A DNA stretch of 64,000 nucleotides from assembly GCA_019448385.1 (NCBI GenBank), contig JAGTXO010000055.1, positions 1 to 64,000 of the forward strand. Reading direction: 5' to 3'. Origin of the DNA: Diacronema lutheri. Taxonomy: Eukaryota > Haptophyta > Pavlovophyceae > Pavlovales > Pavlovaceae. Under the pieces are notes generated by a model. It searched no databases and was not told where the DNA came from. It saw only the letters and a program-made list of their open reading frames with translations. Below, one piece after another: positions 54,924 through 64,000 of the stretch (positions are counted from its first letter, which is position 1; every line of letters begins with the position of its first letter). Position numbers and translations under genes: made by a program.

Positions 54924-54951
54924 CCCCCCCCCCCCCCCCCCCCCCCCCCCC
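54924..54951 (-). repeat. Poly-C tract (C28, plus strand) between convergent 3' ends
   Basis: Lies between the CS-domain gene stop (54869) and the ATG5 stop (54980), followed on the plus strand by TTCCAG. May mark a spliced 3' untranslated region of the plus-strand gene. Confidence 0.7.
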
Positions 54952-54979
54952 ACCTTAGCCTTTTCCAGGCTTCTGCGAC

Positions 54980-56164
54980 CTAGCAACCCGCCTCCACGCC
55001 ATGGTCTGGCCCGGCGGCGCCCTGCGCGGCCGCACCGCCGGCCGCGCGCGCTGCCGTTGGCGCGCGCGCGTGCAACACGACGTGCAAGAAGCCGTCCGGG
55101 TGCGCGCACGCAGCGCACAGCCAGTCGATCGGCGCGCGCAACGGCGCGGGCACCCCGTGAATGAGCACGGTGCGCGTCGCAGCCTCCGCCTCCGCCTCCG
55201 CCTCGCAGCCGCCAAACTCGCCGGGCAGCGCACAGCTGAGAACGCTCGCGAGCGAGCGCGCGTGCCCATCGTCGTGCAGCGCGCTCAGCGCGGGCTGCAG
55301 CCACGCCCCAGCGTCGCGATGGATCCGCACGGCGACGCGCGCCTTGCGCCGCCGCTCGTTGGTCATCGACTGCGGCGGGCTCAGCTGCGCCTGCACCGCC
55401 ACGTAGTCCGCGTAACGGCCCGCCTCGATTGAGCGCTGCAGCGTGCGCTGCGCGTCGGTCGAGAGCGACATCACGGGCTGCGTCGAGCCGCAGCGGAGGT
55501 AAGTCGACTGCTTGAGCGCGTTCATGTAGTGCGCCGCTACCGCCGTCATATCGCGCGCGCCGCCGCCGCGCAGCACGGCAGCGGCCGGGAAGTTTGAGAA
55601 GTGGGCGACGAGCCGCCACGGGAGCAGACGCTCGGCGGCGGAGGTTGGCGCGTGCAGGTCGAAGAGCACGCCGATGGGCACGGTCCTGTGCAGGCGCGCG
55701 ATCGTGCGGGTGCCACGACACGCGCATCGGCATGCAGCGGCCGCGGCACACGTGCGACGCGCCGTCCGCGCGGCGCTTGGCTCTGCGCGCGCGCACCAGC
55801 GCAGCGGCACGCCGCTCGCCTCGAACCAGACCTCGCCGGGGCACGGCGGCGCGTGGGCGCCAAAATGGTCGTAGACCTCACGCGTGGCCGCGTACGGTAG
55901 ATACCCCTGCCGCGGCAGCATGAGCTGGGGCGCGCAGCGCGCGCACGCGCACGAGCGCGCGCGTCGAGGCGCGCACGCGCGCCGATCGGCGCGGCGGCGT
56001 GCGCGCGATGAGGGTGCGCGAGGCGGGTCGCCGTGCTAGCGGGCGCGCACGTAGAGCTCCCGGGGCTGCTCAAGCGTCGTCAGCTCGTCGCGCGCGAGCG
56101 TGATCACCGCTGGGACGCGCCCCTCCCACACCGCGCGTTGGATCCGTCCGACGTCGGCCTCCAT
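54980..56164 (-). CDS. ATG5: Autophagy protein ATG5
   Basis: Model: complement(join(54980..55685, 55797..55924, 56051..56164)), 315 aa. ATG5 is conjugated to ATG12 and, with ATG16, promotes ATG8 lipidation. Exon 1: RAVWEGRVPAVITLARDE. Exon 2: LMLPRQGYLPYA and VWFEASGVPLRW. Exon 3: TVPIGVLFDL, LLPWRLVAHFSNFP, HYMNALKQSTYLR and, near the end, VLIHGVPAPLRAPIDWL and HPDGFLHVVLH. Introns of 126 and 111 nt both start GTGCGC and phases agree. The last ~25 Ala/Gly-rich residues may be readthrough of a missed small intron. The ATG12-accepting lysine should be the one in ALKQSTYL, as in relatives. Confidence 0.9.
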
Positions 56165-56229
56165 CGTGTCGGCGCCGTCAACAGGACGGCCGGCCGTCTG
56201 TTACGACTCGTTGTTTGGGGTCGTAGCAA
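56165..56229. promoter_or_regulatory. 65-bp divergent intergenic promoter (ATG5 / IQ-like gene)
   Basis: Only 65 bp between the two ATGs. Contains GTTACGACTCGTTGTTTGGG, the least GC-rich stretch nearby. Confidence 0.45.
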
Positions 56230-57158
56230 ATGGCCGAGGAGACGGCGCCGGCCACGGCCGAGGCCGTCGACGATGATGCCAAGGCGGAGGACAATGCCAC
56301 CGATGCGCTGCTCAGCGAGAAGGACCAGGCCGCCGCCAAGATTGGCGCGGCCATGCGCGGGAAGAGCGCACGCACGAGTTTGAACGAGCAGAGGGAGGCG
56401 GCGGCCAAGATCAACGCCGTCGGGCGCGGGCACGCGGAGCGCGCGGCACTTCGGCAGCGGCAGCGGTCCGCGACGCGCATCAACACGCGCGCCAAGGGTC
56501 ATCTCGCGCGAGAGCGCCACAAAGCAAAGAGGGCCGCACGCGATGGCATGGCCCAGCTGGAGGAGGAGCCGACGGCGCCGGCGCACGATGCCGGCGAGCG
56601 GGACGGCGCGCACAATCCCGCGGGCGACGAGAGCGCCGCGGCGCGCAGGATCGAGGCGGCGGCGCGAGGCCATTTTGATCGGAAAGCCGTGGGCAAGAGG
56701 CAGGCGGCCGCCGGCACAATCGGCAAGGTTGCCAAGGGGCGCTCGGCGCGGAGCGAGGCGCGCGAGCGGCGCGAGGCGGCGGCCGCCGAGGCCGCCGAGG
56801 CGCAGGCGCAGGCGGAGGCGGGGCGTGCGCGGGCCGAAGCGGCGAAGTCCACACCGACCCGGGCCAAGCCTTCCGTCTCGCTGGTTCCTGTTGCGTCCGC
56901 ACCAGAGCAGACCTTCGCCAAGCCGCCGATCCGCTACCGCTTCGTGGGTACCGCGCGCGAAGACTCGCGCCACGCGCGCTCCTACTGGCAGACGTACACA
57001 GTCAGCGTGCACGGCGTGCACTCCTCTGCCGCCAAGCTCGTGATCACGATCGAGGTTGGCGCGGGTGCACCGTCACCGGCTGTGCCGTCCTCCCGCCCAC
57101 GGCACGATGGTGCGCCACCCGCCCCTGTGCCTGTGCTTGACGCCATCCTTCTCCCCCT

Positions 57159-57210
<52 letters not shown>

Positions 57211-57459
57211 ATCATCCTCTCGCAGGTGCATGGCCAGCTGCAGAACCTGATGTCCGTCGAGCCGGTCAGCTCGAAGATGAGCGACGAGGACTGGTCGGAG
57301 ATCGCAGCGGCGCTTGTCGGTGCCGACTTGGCATCGCTCGGCGCCGCTGACTTTGGCGCGCTCTTCCTCCTTTCGCAGGCGGTCCTCAAGCGCACCGCAC
57401 ACCGCCTGCCCCGCTCCCACTCTGAGGCGAGCAAGGTGGCGCTTGACAGGAAAGACTAG
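56230..57459 (+). CDS. IQ-like repeat protein
   Basis: Model: join(56230..57054, 57226..57459), 352 aa. At least five basic-helical repeats of IQ-motif type (AAAKINAVGRGHAERAALRQ, ATRINTRAKGHLARERHK, AARRIEAAARGHFDRKA) suggest calmodulin or centrin light-chain binding, although the central Gln is mostly replaced. A C-terminal domain YRFVGTAREDSRHARSYWQT and TVSVHGVHSSAAKLVITIE continues across the intron as VHGQLQNLMSVEPVSSKMSD. The 171-nt intron starts GTTGGC, contains C51 (57160-57210) and ends CTCTCGCAG. The frame happens to stay open through the intron as polyproline, so unspliced translation is formally possible. Confidence 0.78.
57160..57210 (+). repeat. C51 homopolymer at the 3' end of an intron
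   Basis: Longest homopolymer in the window, 13 nt before the inferred CAG acceptor. Confidence 0.9.
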
Positions 57460-57633
57460 ACACCGCTCGGGCTGACAGGGTGCTCGACGGTCAAGAGCAC
57501 AGACGATGCTCACGGCGGGCGGCACGCGGGGGACGGAGGAGGGACGGGGCGGCTCCACGGTCGGACGCGGTGGGCCGGCGGCCGAGCGGCGGTGGCGTGC
57601 CGCCGCATCAGGTGCCGACCCTCCGCGCGCGCG

Positions 57634-58683
57634 TCAGCCCAAATTGGCCAACGCCGAGTCGGGCGCGCCCAGCACGGGGAACGCGGCGCGCAAATCCGAG
57701 CCGTCGTGCGCCGGCAGCTCGGGCGCCGCCGGCTCGGCCGCCGCCTGGCCGCCCGCGGGCGACGCGTGGCCGAGCAGTTTGTCCATCGCGCCGCGCGCGC
57801 TCGAGATGCGCGACGAGTCGCCCGCCGAGAGCTTGCACATGTGCCCCTTCTTTGGCAAGCCGCAGCGCGAGCACTTGTACACGCCCTCGGGCGCGCTCTC
57901 CGTCTCGCGCCGGCGCGCCGCGCGCCGGATGCGGTGCCAGCGGTTACGCACTGAAGCGGCCGTGCGACCGGGCACGAGGGAGGAGATCAGGTTCCACTTG
58001 CAGCCAAAGCGCTGCACCGCCTCTGTGGTGATCAGATCCTCCGCCGCCGTCCACTGCGCCGCCGCCTCCTCCGCATCGTCGCTCGGCTCGTCCGTTGGCG
58101 GTGGTGAGCCGGCCGCGTCCGCCGCCGCGAGCACCGGGTAGGCGCGCACCGCCGGGTGCGAGTCGGCGCAAGGGTACGGGAACGCGCGCGGGGTGGACCA
58201 CTGGTTGTGCGAGCGCCACGGACTGACCGGCGAGTGGTACGCCCATGCGCCAGACGCGTGCTGCGATGGCGGCATCGCGAGCAGCGAGTGCGCCGCCGCC
58301 TCCACGCGCTCGGCGAGCGGCTGGCCGGCCGGCGCGTGCGCGAGCAGCTGGTGCGCGGCGTCCTGCTGCGCAGCAGAGTAGTGGGGCGAATAGTAGTCGT
58401 GCGCGAGGTCAAAGCTGTCGGCGCACGGCAACGTGAGCCGCGGCATCGGCAGCTGGCGCGGCGCCGCCTTGCCCTCCTGCTGCCGCTCGACCGTGTGCGA
58501 CGAATCGCGCGACGCCGCCTCGGCCGGCGCGGCCGCGGCGGCCACTGGGCGCGCCGTGGGCGAGGCGGCGCTCATGAGTAAGAGCGCCTCGGATGCGAGC
58601 GTCCAATCGCTCGCGGGCGGCGCGTCCGTCGCGCTCAGGTAGCCGCCGTCGTCCGCATTCGCGCCGTCCGACGGGCGTGACAT
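57634..58683 (-). CDS. Single-repeat MYB/SANT protein with a Cys-His knuckle
   Basis: 349 aa, one exon from ATG 58683. One MYB/SANT repeat: QWTAAEDLITTEAVQRFGCK then WNLISSLVPGRTAASVRNRW, with the three spaced aromatic/aliphatic core positions and a recognition helix. About 15 residues later comes YKCSRCGLPKKGHMCKL, a CxxCGxPKKGHxC knuckle that could bind zinc or support DNA binding. The N-terminal 220 residues are low complexity, probably an activation or interaction region. Likely a transcription factor; target unknown. A GCGCGAAAA (E2F-like) lies at 58706-58714, about 25 bp upstream of the ATG. Confidence 0.88.
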   Translation of the reverse strand: MSRPSDGANADDGGYLSATDAPPASDWTLASEALLLMSAASPTARPVAAAAAPAEAASRDSSHTVERQQEGKAAPRQLPMPRLTLPCADSFDLAHDYYSPHYSAAQQDAAHQLLAHAPAGQPLAERVEAAAHSLLAMPPSQHASGAWAYHSPVSPWRSHNQWSTPRAFPYPCADSHPAVRAYPVLAAADAAGSPPPTDEPSDDAEEAAAQWTAAEDLITTEAVQRFGCKWNLISSLVPGRTAASVRNRWHRIRRAARRRETESAPEGVYKCSRCGLPKKGHMCKLSAGDSSRISSARGAMDKLLGHASPAGGQAAAEPAAPELPAHDGSDLRAAFPVLGAPDSALANLG

Positions 58684-58705
58684 GGCCGTGCGTCCCAAAA
58701 GAGGC

Positions 58706-58714
58706 GCGCGAAAA
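58706..58714 (-). promoter_or_regulatory. E2F-like site upstream of the MYB gene
   Basis: GCGCGAAAA on the plus strand (TTTTCGCGC on minus) fits the E2F core TTTSSCGC. Chance occurrence is possible at this base composition. Confidence 0.3.
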
Positions 58715-58832
58715 GTTTGGAGGGAGTCAGACACGTCCAAATCCAATCCGGAGCACGGTGCCGTCCGGCGTCCACATTTTGAAAGCGCTGTCCGAGGCTG
58801 TGCATGGGGCCACCCCCCGGGGCGTCGGGCGC

Positions 58833-60180
58833 TCACTTCTTCTTCTTCGCGCCGGCCGCCGCGGCCGCGCCCTTGCCCGCCTTGGCGGCCGGCTCAGCCT
58901 TGCGCTTGCCGCTGCCGGCCGCCGCCTTGCCCGCGGGCGCGGCCGCCGGATTCGTTCCCGGCTTCGCGGCGAAGAAGTTCTCGATGCGCACCTGGTTGCC
59001 CTTGCCCTTCGCCTTGACGAGCTTCTCGCACGATGAGCGGATCCGCTTCTCGTCGAAGCCCATCTCGCCGCACATAAAGCCGACGATCCCCTCCACGTCC
59101 GGCTCGCCCCATCGCAGCTCGACCGCCTCCGGATCGGCTGCCTCGGGGCTCGTGAACAGGCGCTGCACCTCCTCGTAGCCCTCGCGCAAGCTGGCGGGCA
59201 CCTTGTCCTCGCCGACGACGAGCTTATCGGTCGAGTGCAACAGCGCGTGCAGCGAGCCGTGCTCGCGGATCTTCTTGAGCGCTGTCTCGGGACCAACGCC
59301 CTTGAGCTTGTCGGTGTAGTCGCAGCCGCACAGGATGCACACGTCGATGAACTGCGCCATGCTGAGCTCGAGGAGGCGGAGGACGTCGGCGAGGCGGTAC
59401 TCCATCGGCGGCATCTTCTTCGTGTCCGAGTAGGTCAGGTGGCGCAGCAGCACCGTCGAGCCGAAGGTGAGCGCGTCCATGTCCTCCGTGCCGACCGCAA
59501 ACACTTTGCCCGCGGCGCACAGCGCGGCGCACGTCGACTCGGCCTCGCACGGCGCGTCGATGACGGGCACGCCCATGAGCTCGAGCAGCTTCTTGCAGTC
59601 GAGCGACTGCTGCTTGGTCGCGCGCACCGTCCGCTTCGAGAACTTCTCAATGTCCTCCTGGTTGCCCTCCTCCTTGGCCTTTGCGAGGTCGGCCGTCGCC
59701 TGCGCGGCGCGCGCGTGCCGCTTGGCGAGCTCGCCGCCCTTCATCGTGGGCGGCTTGCCGTCGAAGACGTAGACCGGCTTGATCCCGGCGTCGATCATTC
59801 GGACCGTCCGGTAAAACATACCGTTCAGGTGCGACGTGACGACGCCGTCCGCGTTGGTGAGCGCGTTCTCCTCGTGCCGCACGGCCACGAGGAACTGGTA
59901 GATGGACGTGGACGCGTCGATAGCAATCTTGCGGCCAAAGTAGTTCTCAAACTTGCCCTCCTTCATCGCGCCGGGCGCATGGTCCGCTGCGCGGCGCGCC
60001 GACGCGCGTTTCGGTGTGGCGAGGCGCGGCGCGCGCGTCGCGCGCGTTGGGCCGGCACTCGCGCAGCGCGCGCGTCGCGCGTCGAGCGGCCTGCGACTCG
60101 GCGCGCGACGGCCGCGCTGGGCGCGCAGGCGCGCCAACGTGCCACGCACCGATCAGCTTGCTCAGCCCGTGGATGCCCAT
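58833..60180 (-). CDS. FEN1: Flap endonuclease 1
   Basis: Model: complement(join(58833..59986, 60150..60180)), 394 aa. Removes 5' flaps in Okazaki-fragment maturation and long-patch base-excision repair. Exon 1 encodes MGIHGLSKLI; a 163-nt intron (GTGCGT...CGCAG) joins to A-DHAPGAMKEGKFENYFGRK. Active-site acids are visible in KIAIDAST, YVFDGKPPT, IDAPCEAES, GTEDMDALTFG and CGCDYTDKLKGVGPETA. PCNA-binding box QVRIENFF near the C-terminus, followed by an Ala/Lys-rich tail ending AKKKK. Highly conserved; identification is secure. Confidence 0.96.
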
Positions 60181-60245
60181 CGCCCTCGCTCTGGGCGCCG
60201 GGGGTGGGGGGGGCGCGGTGGCCAGCGGCACCCGGGCCGGTTCGC

Positions 60246-60254
60246 GCGCCAAAA
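60246..60254 (-). promoter_or_regulatory. E2F-like site upstream of FEN1
   Basis: GCGCCAAAA on the plus strand is TTTTGGCGC read in the FEN1 direction, a full match to the E2F core TTTSSCGC, about 70 bp upstream of the FEN1 ATG. FEN1 is an S-phase gene under E2F control in animals and plants, which makes the site plausible. Confidence 0.55.
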
Positions 60255-60296
60255 CCACGGGAACCGTTACCGACGGTTTTCTGCGGCGATGCGTAA

Positions 60297-60338
60297 CATC
60301 CTGCGCCAGGCCTGGCGCAGGATGTCCGCTCGAGCGGA
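60297..60338. repeat. Two adjoining perfect palindromes
   Basis: 28 bp at 60297-60324 (half-site CATCCTGCGCCAGG) directly followed by 14 bp at 60325-60338 (TCCGCTCGAGCGGA). Both are perfect dyads with no spacer. They lie about 120 bp upstream of FEN1. Confidence 0.9.
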
Positions 60339-61079
60339 CGAGGCGATGTACGGCCCAACCGCTGAGCAGGCGCAAGCACGCGAGCAAGCGCTGCCTTAGA
60401 GATGTAGACGCTGCTCGGGTCATGCACAACGCCCGCGCACCTCGGGGGAGGGAAGGGACAGCGCGTTCGCCATGCGCCCCTACGCACCTGCGTCCGCGCC
60501 GCCCACCTTCGCCGCGCGCGCGGGCGCAGGCCCGCTTCCGTCGCGCGGGCGAGCGCGGCCAGACAGCTGAGCAGTCGCGAGAGCCAGCCGAATCCCAATA
60601 AGTTGTGACCGCGCAGGGCGAAGGTCGCGGCGGCCAAGGGCTGGCGGAAAGTGGCACGATTGGCGCGCCGTGGCCGCGCCTTTGCCGCCGTTGGGCGCCG
60701 CGCTGCGCGCCGCGTCCATCGCACCGGCGGCGCTGGGCGCGCGCCGCGCTGCCCGCGCGGCGAAGCGCCCTGCCCGCACGCTGGGCGCGCGACGCGTCGG
60801 CGCCGACGCGTCACGCGCCCCCGGGCCCCGGCCCCCGCGCCGCCCGCACGCTCGCGCGCACCGCCATCGGCGCTCATCGCGCACGCGCCCGTGGGGTCTG
60901 CGAGGTGCGCATGGCGTGCGGCGGCGTGTGCCGCGCTGCCGCCCGCGTAGCCGAGGTGCGTCCTCGGACTCGTCAGTGGTGGGCACCGCTGGGCCGCAGC
61001 CCGCAAGTTTTCAATTACTGGCCAAGGACGTTTCTCGCGCGATGGCGGATGCCCTGCACGCAGCCGACAGACGACGGGA
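60339..61079. other. FEN1 - right-edge gene intergenic region; no gene seen
   Basis: Very GC-rich, with open but Arg/Ala-only frames on both strands and no recognisable motifs. Presumably promoter of the 61080 gene on its right. Confidence 0.4.
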
Positions 61080-61932
61080 ATGAACGTCGACGACCTGCCA
61101 GAATGGGCGCGCTCGTTGGAGGCTACGCCTCTCGACTACGTGATGCCTTCCTTCCTGGACGACTCGTACCGTGGCCCCACAGCGCACGAGATCCTCGAGC
61201 GCGAGATCGCGCTCCGCACGCGCCCGCACCTCCGCGCGGGCGCGCGCGCGCGCGGCGGGCGCGGCTGCTCGGCAGCGTCGGGCGCGGCAGCCTGCATGCA
61301 CGAGGCGAGCGTGCGCCGTGCGTCCATGCCGGGACTGCCGGCGAGCAGCTTGCTCCACAGGCCGGGCACGGCGGTTGACGCCGCAGCCGTTCCTGCGCGC
61401 CCGATGGCACGCGCGGGCGTCCGCCTGCCGGCGGGCGCGCGCGGGGCGGCTGGCACGCTTCCGCCGCGCGTGCAAGCGTTGGACGCATCGGCGCTGGCTG
61501 CCGAGATCAGCCGGATGAGCAGCCTGCTCGCCTTTTCTCGCGAGGAGCGCGCGTCCGGCGCACCGCCTGTGCTCGCGTGTGGCCAGAGCGGAGGCGCGCT
61601 GCTCGCGGCCGTGGGCGCACGGCCCATCTCGCGCGAAGCGGGCCGGCTGCGGCTGCAGCACTTGCAGCTGCATAGGCGCGTCGCGCTTGGCGCGAGCACG
61701 GCGTACGCCCTTCCGCCGTCGCGCGTCGACGCCGACGCGGCGGCACCCTCCGAGTGGACGACACCCTCCGACTGGACGGACGCGCGGCTTGGCGTGGCGG
61801 CGCCGCCGCGGCGTGAGCCCGTGTCGCCGAGGTGCGGCACGGCGGGCAGCTCATGCTTGAGTGCGCGACGCGCGGCGTGGTCTGCGCTCGCGCAGAGCGA
61901 TGGCGTGGGCTCCGACGCGCGCTCGCTGCCGC

Positions 61933-61982
<50 letters not shown>

Positions 61983-64000
61983 ATGCTCTCGCCGCAGCCG
62001 CGCGGCGTTGCGCACTCGGGCGGAGCGCACGCGCCGTTGCTCGTCGCGCGGGCGGCCACGCCCGACGCGTCGCTGGTCGCGCTCGCGCGCGCGCAGCAGC
62101 TCGGTGGGGCCGACGCGGCGCAGGCCGTGGCCGTCGAGGTGCACGCGCGCGCGCCCATTACCGTCGCCACCGCCGCCGAGCGGCGCGCCGCTCGGCGGCC
62201 AGCGAGCGGCGCGCGCGCGCCGGCGGCCGGCAGCTCGCCAACCTCGTCGTCACGCCGTTCGGACGATCAGGGAGCAGCGCAATCAGTGAGGGAGGCACGC
62301 GAGCAGCCAGACGGGTGCACGAGCGCGCGCGGCATGCTCCCCTCCCTGATTGCGTCCAACGGCTCGCCCGCCCCGTCGCGACGCAGCGCGGGCGTGCTCG
62401 GCGCCGCCCTGTCCACCGCCACACGCACCGGCGCACACGCAGTGCCCGTCGACGCGACTGATGGAAGGCGCGTGCACCCGTCGTGCCCGCCCATTGTCGA
62501 GGGCGACGCGCACGGCGCCGGGCAGAGCGGCATCCCGCATCCGCTTCGAGCCATGGGCGGTGCGATGGCCGACTACCCACCGTTACCGCTGGCCGACTGC
62601 CCACCGTTACCGCTGGCCGACTGCCCACCGTTACCGCTGCACCTGCCGGCGGCGGCAGGTGGCGGCGGCGGTGGCGGCGCGGCGGCCGGCGGCGGCGGCG
62701 CGGCGGCCGGCGGCGGCGGCGCGGCGGCCGGCGGCGGCGGCGCGGCGGCCGGCGGCGGCGGCGCGGCGGCCGGCGGCGAGATCGGCGGCGCACGTGCGCG
62801 CGCGCGCTCGACGCCGCCGAATCCGCCCGACGCGGCGCTCGCATTCGTCGCCGAGCTGCTCGCGCACGTGGGCGCAGCGGAGATGCGCATGGGTAGCGTG
62901 CCGCGCGGCGCGCGCCCGCTCGCGCGTGCCGATTCGGACGATGGCGGCGTGCCGCTATTTGCCGTGGAGTCGCGCGGGCCGCGCGCGCTCGGCCGCGCTG
63001 GCGACGGCGCGGACGGCGCGGCGCCGGCGGCCGCGCGTGGCGCGGCGGTCGCCGCGCACGCCACGGCGCTGCTGCTCGGCCTCGACGAGGCCGGCCGCAG
63101 CCGCGCGGTGCGCTGCGAGGAGCAGTACAACCGCATCGCCTTCTGGCCCTTCACGGCGCTCGGTCGGCACGCGCGGAAGAAGCGCGCGCGCAGGGCGAAG
63201 GGGCGGCAGCTCGCCCTCATCTGGCACGCGCTGCTGCAGATGCGTGTGCTGCGCGCGTGGCGCAACGCCGTCCTCTTTGACGCCGCCGTCCACACGAGCG
63301 TCGCCGAGCTGTCGGCGCTCTTTTTCAAACGCCTCGTCGCGCAGCTCATCGCCGGCTGGGCGGCGTGGGCGCACCGCCGGCGCGTGCTGCGCGAGCGCTC
63401 GGCGACGCGCGCCGCGCGCCAGCTGCGCGCGCAGCGGCTCGCGCGACCGTTCATCGCGCTGCGCACATATGGCGCCGCGCGCCTCGGCGCGCGCCGCCGT
63501 GCGCGCGCCGAGGACGCGGCGACGTACGCCTCCCTCTTCGCCAGCTGCTGCTCGGCGCGCAGAAGCTCTACCGAGTCGGCCGTCGCGCTGCTCGCATACG
63601 CCGTCGCGCCGTCGCCGACGCGCGCGGCTGGCGGTGCTTCGCACGGCGCGGGCGGGCGCGGCGACCTCGCGCGCTTCGCCCACCCGACAATGCTGCCCGC
63701 GTGGGGCTTTGCGATGGTCGAGGCGCAGCTGCGCAAGGTGGGGCGGCTTCGCGCGGCTGACACGCTGCGCAGGCGTCGCCTCGCCCCTTTGCTCCTCGCG
63801 CTGCTGCGCGCACACGTGTCCTACTGCCAGAAAGACCGCTGGTGCACGCGGCGTGGCTTTGCCCTCATCCTCCGCCGCAGGATGCGCCAGTGGGTCCTCT
63901 TTGTACTTCTCGCCCTCGCCGTTACTGATGGCGGGTGCGCGCAGCCGATGCGCGCAGCCGATGCGCGCAGCCGATGCGCGCAGCCGATGCGCGCAGCCGA
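61080..64000 (+). CDS. Unknown large protein, possibly Sfi1-like C-terminal region (runs off the window)
   Basis: Frame open from ATG 61080 (MNVDDLPEWARSLEATPLDY) to the end of the window, about 970 codons, which supports coding even at this GC. The N-terminal part has a short conserved-looking block (MPSFLDDSYRGPTAHEILER), followed by long low-complexity Ala/Gly-rich sequence with small tandem repeats (ADCPPLPL three times at about 62571-62637; Gly/Ala run at 62657-62779). From about 63.1 kb it becomes helical with regularly spaced Trp and basic residues: ALLQMRVLRAWRNAVLF, LIAGWAAWAHRRRVLRERSA, FIALRTYGAARLGARRR and RRRMRQWVLF. These resemble the centrin-binding repeats of Sfi1, but loosely. 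3' end not in the window. Confidence 0.5.
63936..64000 (+). repeat. 13-nt tandem repeat at the right edge
   Basis: Five units of GCGCGCAGCCGAT run to the window end. The unit length is not a multiple of three, so either the coding frame ends or splices out before it, or the repeat cycles through all frames (all remain open here). Confidence 0.9.

Noticed and set aside
57055-57225. Polyproline insert in the IQ-like protein
   Set aside because: The frame stays open through C51, but GT...CTCTCGCAG boundaries and the C-tract habit of this genome make it an intron.
1-64000. tRNA, rRNA or CRISPR loci
   Set aside because: Scanned by eye for tRNA T-loop patterns, rRNA-like stretches and regularly spaced repeats on both strands; none supported.

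Overview
This is a very GC-rich, gene-dense eukaryotic window with short GT-AG introns (mostly 95-175 nt). A beta-tubulin, an FtsH with a secretory-plus-transit-like leader (plastid), several EF-hand proteins and a probable selenoprotein point to a flagellate alga with a secondary plastid. A haptophyte is my best guess, from gene content and style only; I had no database.

Left third (about 1-28.5 kb): a block that looks like a large mobile element, with all its recognisable genes on the minus strand. From right to left these are a PIF1-type helicase with an unusual N-terminal region (27.07-24.07 kb, reading frame not continuous), a ubiquitin-specific-protease-like gene (23.17-21.49 kb), and a giant gene that starts at 18775 and runs off the left edge. 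Two well-placed introns join the giant gene's frames into one protein of at least about 6,170 codons. It begins with a C48/Ulp1-like cysteine protease and carries further protease-like modules, a YqaJ/lambda-exonuclease-type nuclease and a chromodomain. It ends in a Fanzor (eukaryotic TnpB-like) RuvC nuclease with all three acidic residues and the zinc-binding cysteines present. No DDE, HUH or tyrosine transposase was seen, so the mobile class is open. Right of this block (27.63-28.52 kb) lies a cluster of three foldback units, two of them copies of a 292-293 bp AT-richer element with 75-bp terminal inverted repeats ending in GGGTGTA repeats. A decayed coiled-coil-like gene follows.

Right two thirds (30-64 kb): ordinary, tightly packed host genes, often in divergent pairs 54-95 bp apart. 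They are TMEM45-like, pantothenate kinase, NAA35/MAK10, plastid FtsH, a PP2A-B56/AGC-kinase fusion, two unknown proteins, beta-tubulin, a small EF-hand protein, a DsbA/FrnE-like protein with TGA at its first catalytic Cys (probable Sec), NOC4, a second EF-hand protein, a CS-domain protein, ATG5, an IQ-like protein, a single-repeat MYB factor, FEN1, and a partial unknown at the right edge.

Two genome-wide habits stand out. Most inferred introns begin GTGCGC rather than GTRAGT. Long homopolymer C tracts (up to 51) often sit just upstream of intron 3' ends on the sense strand, like an all-C polypyrimidine tract.
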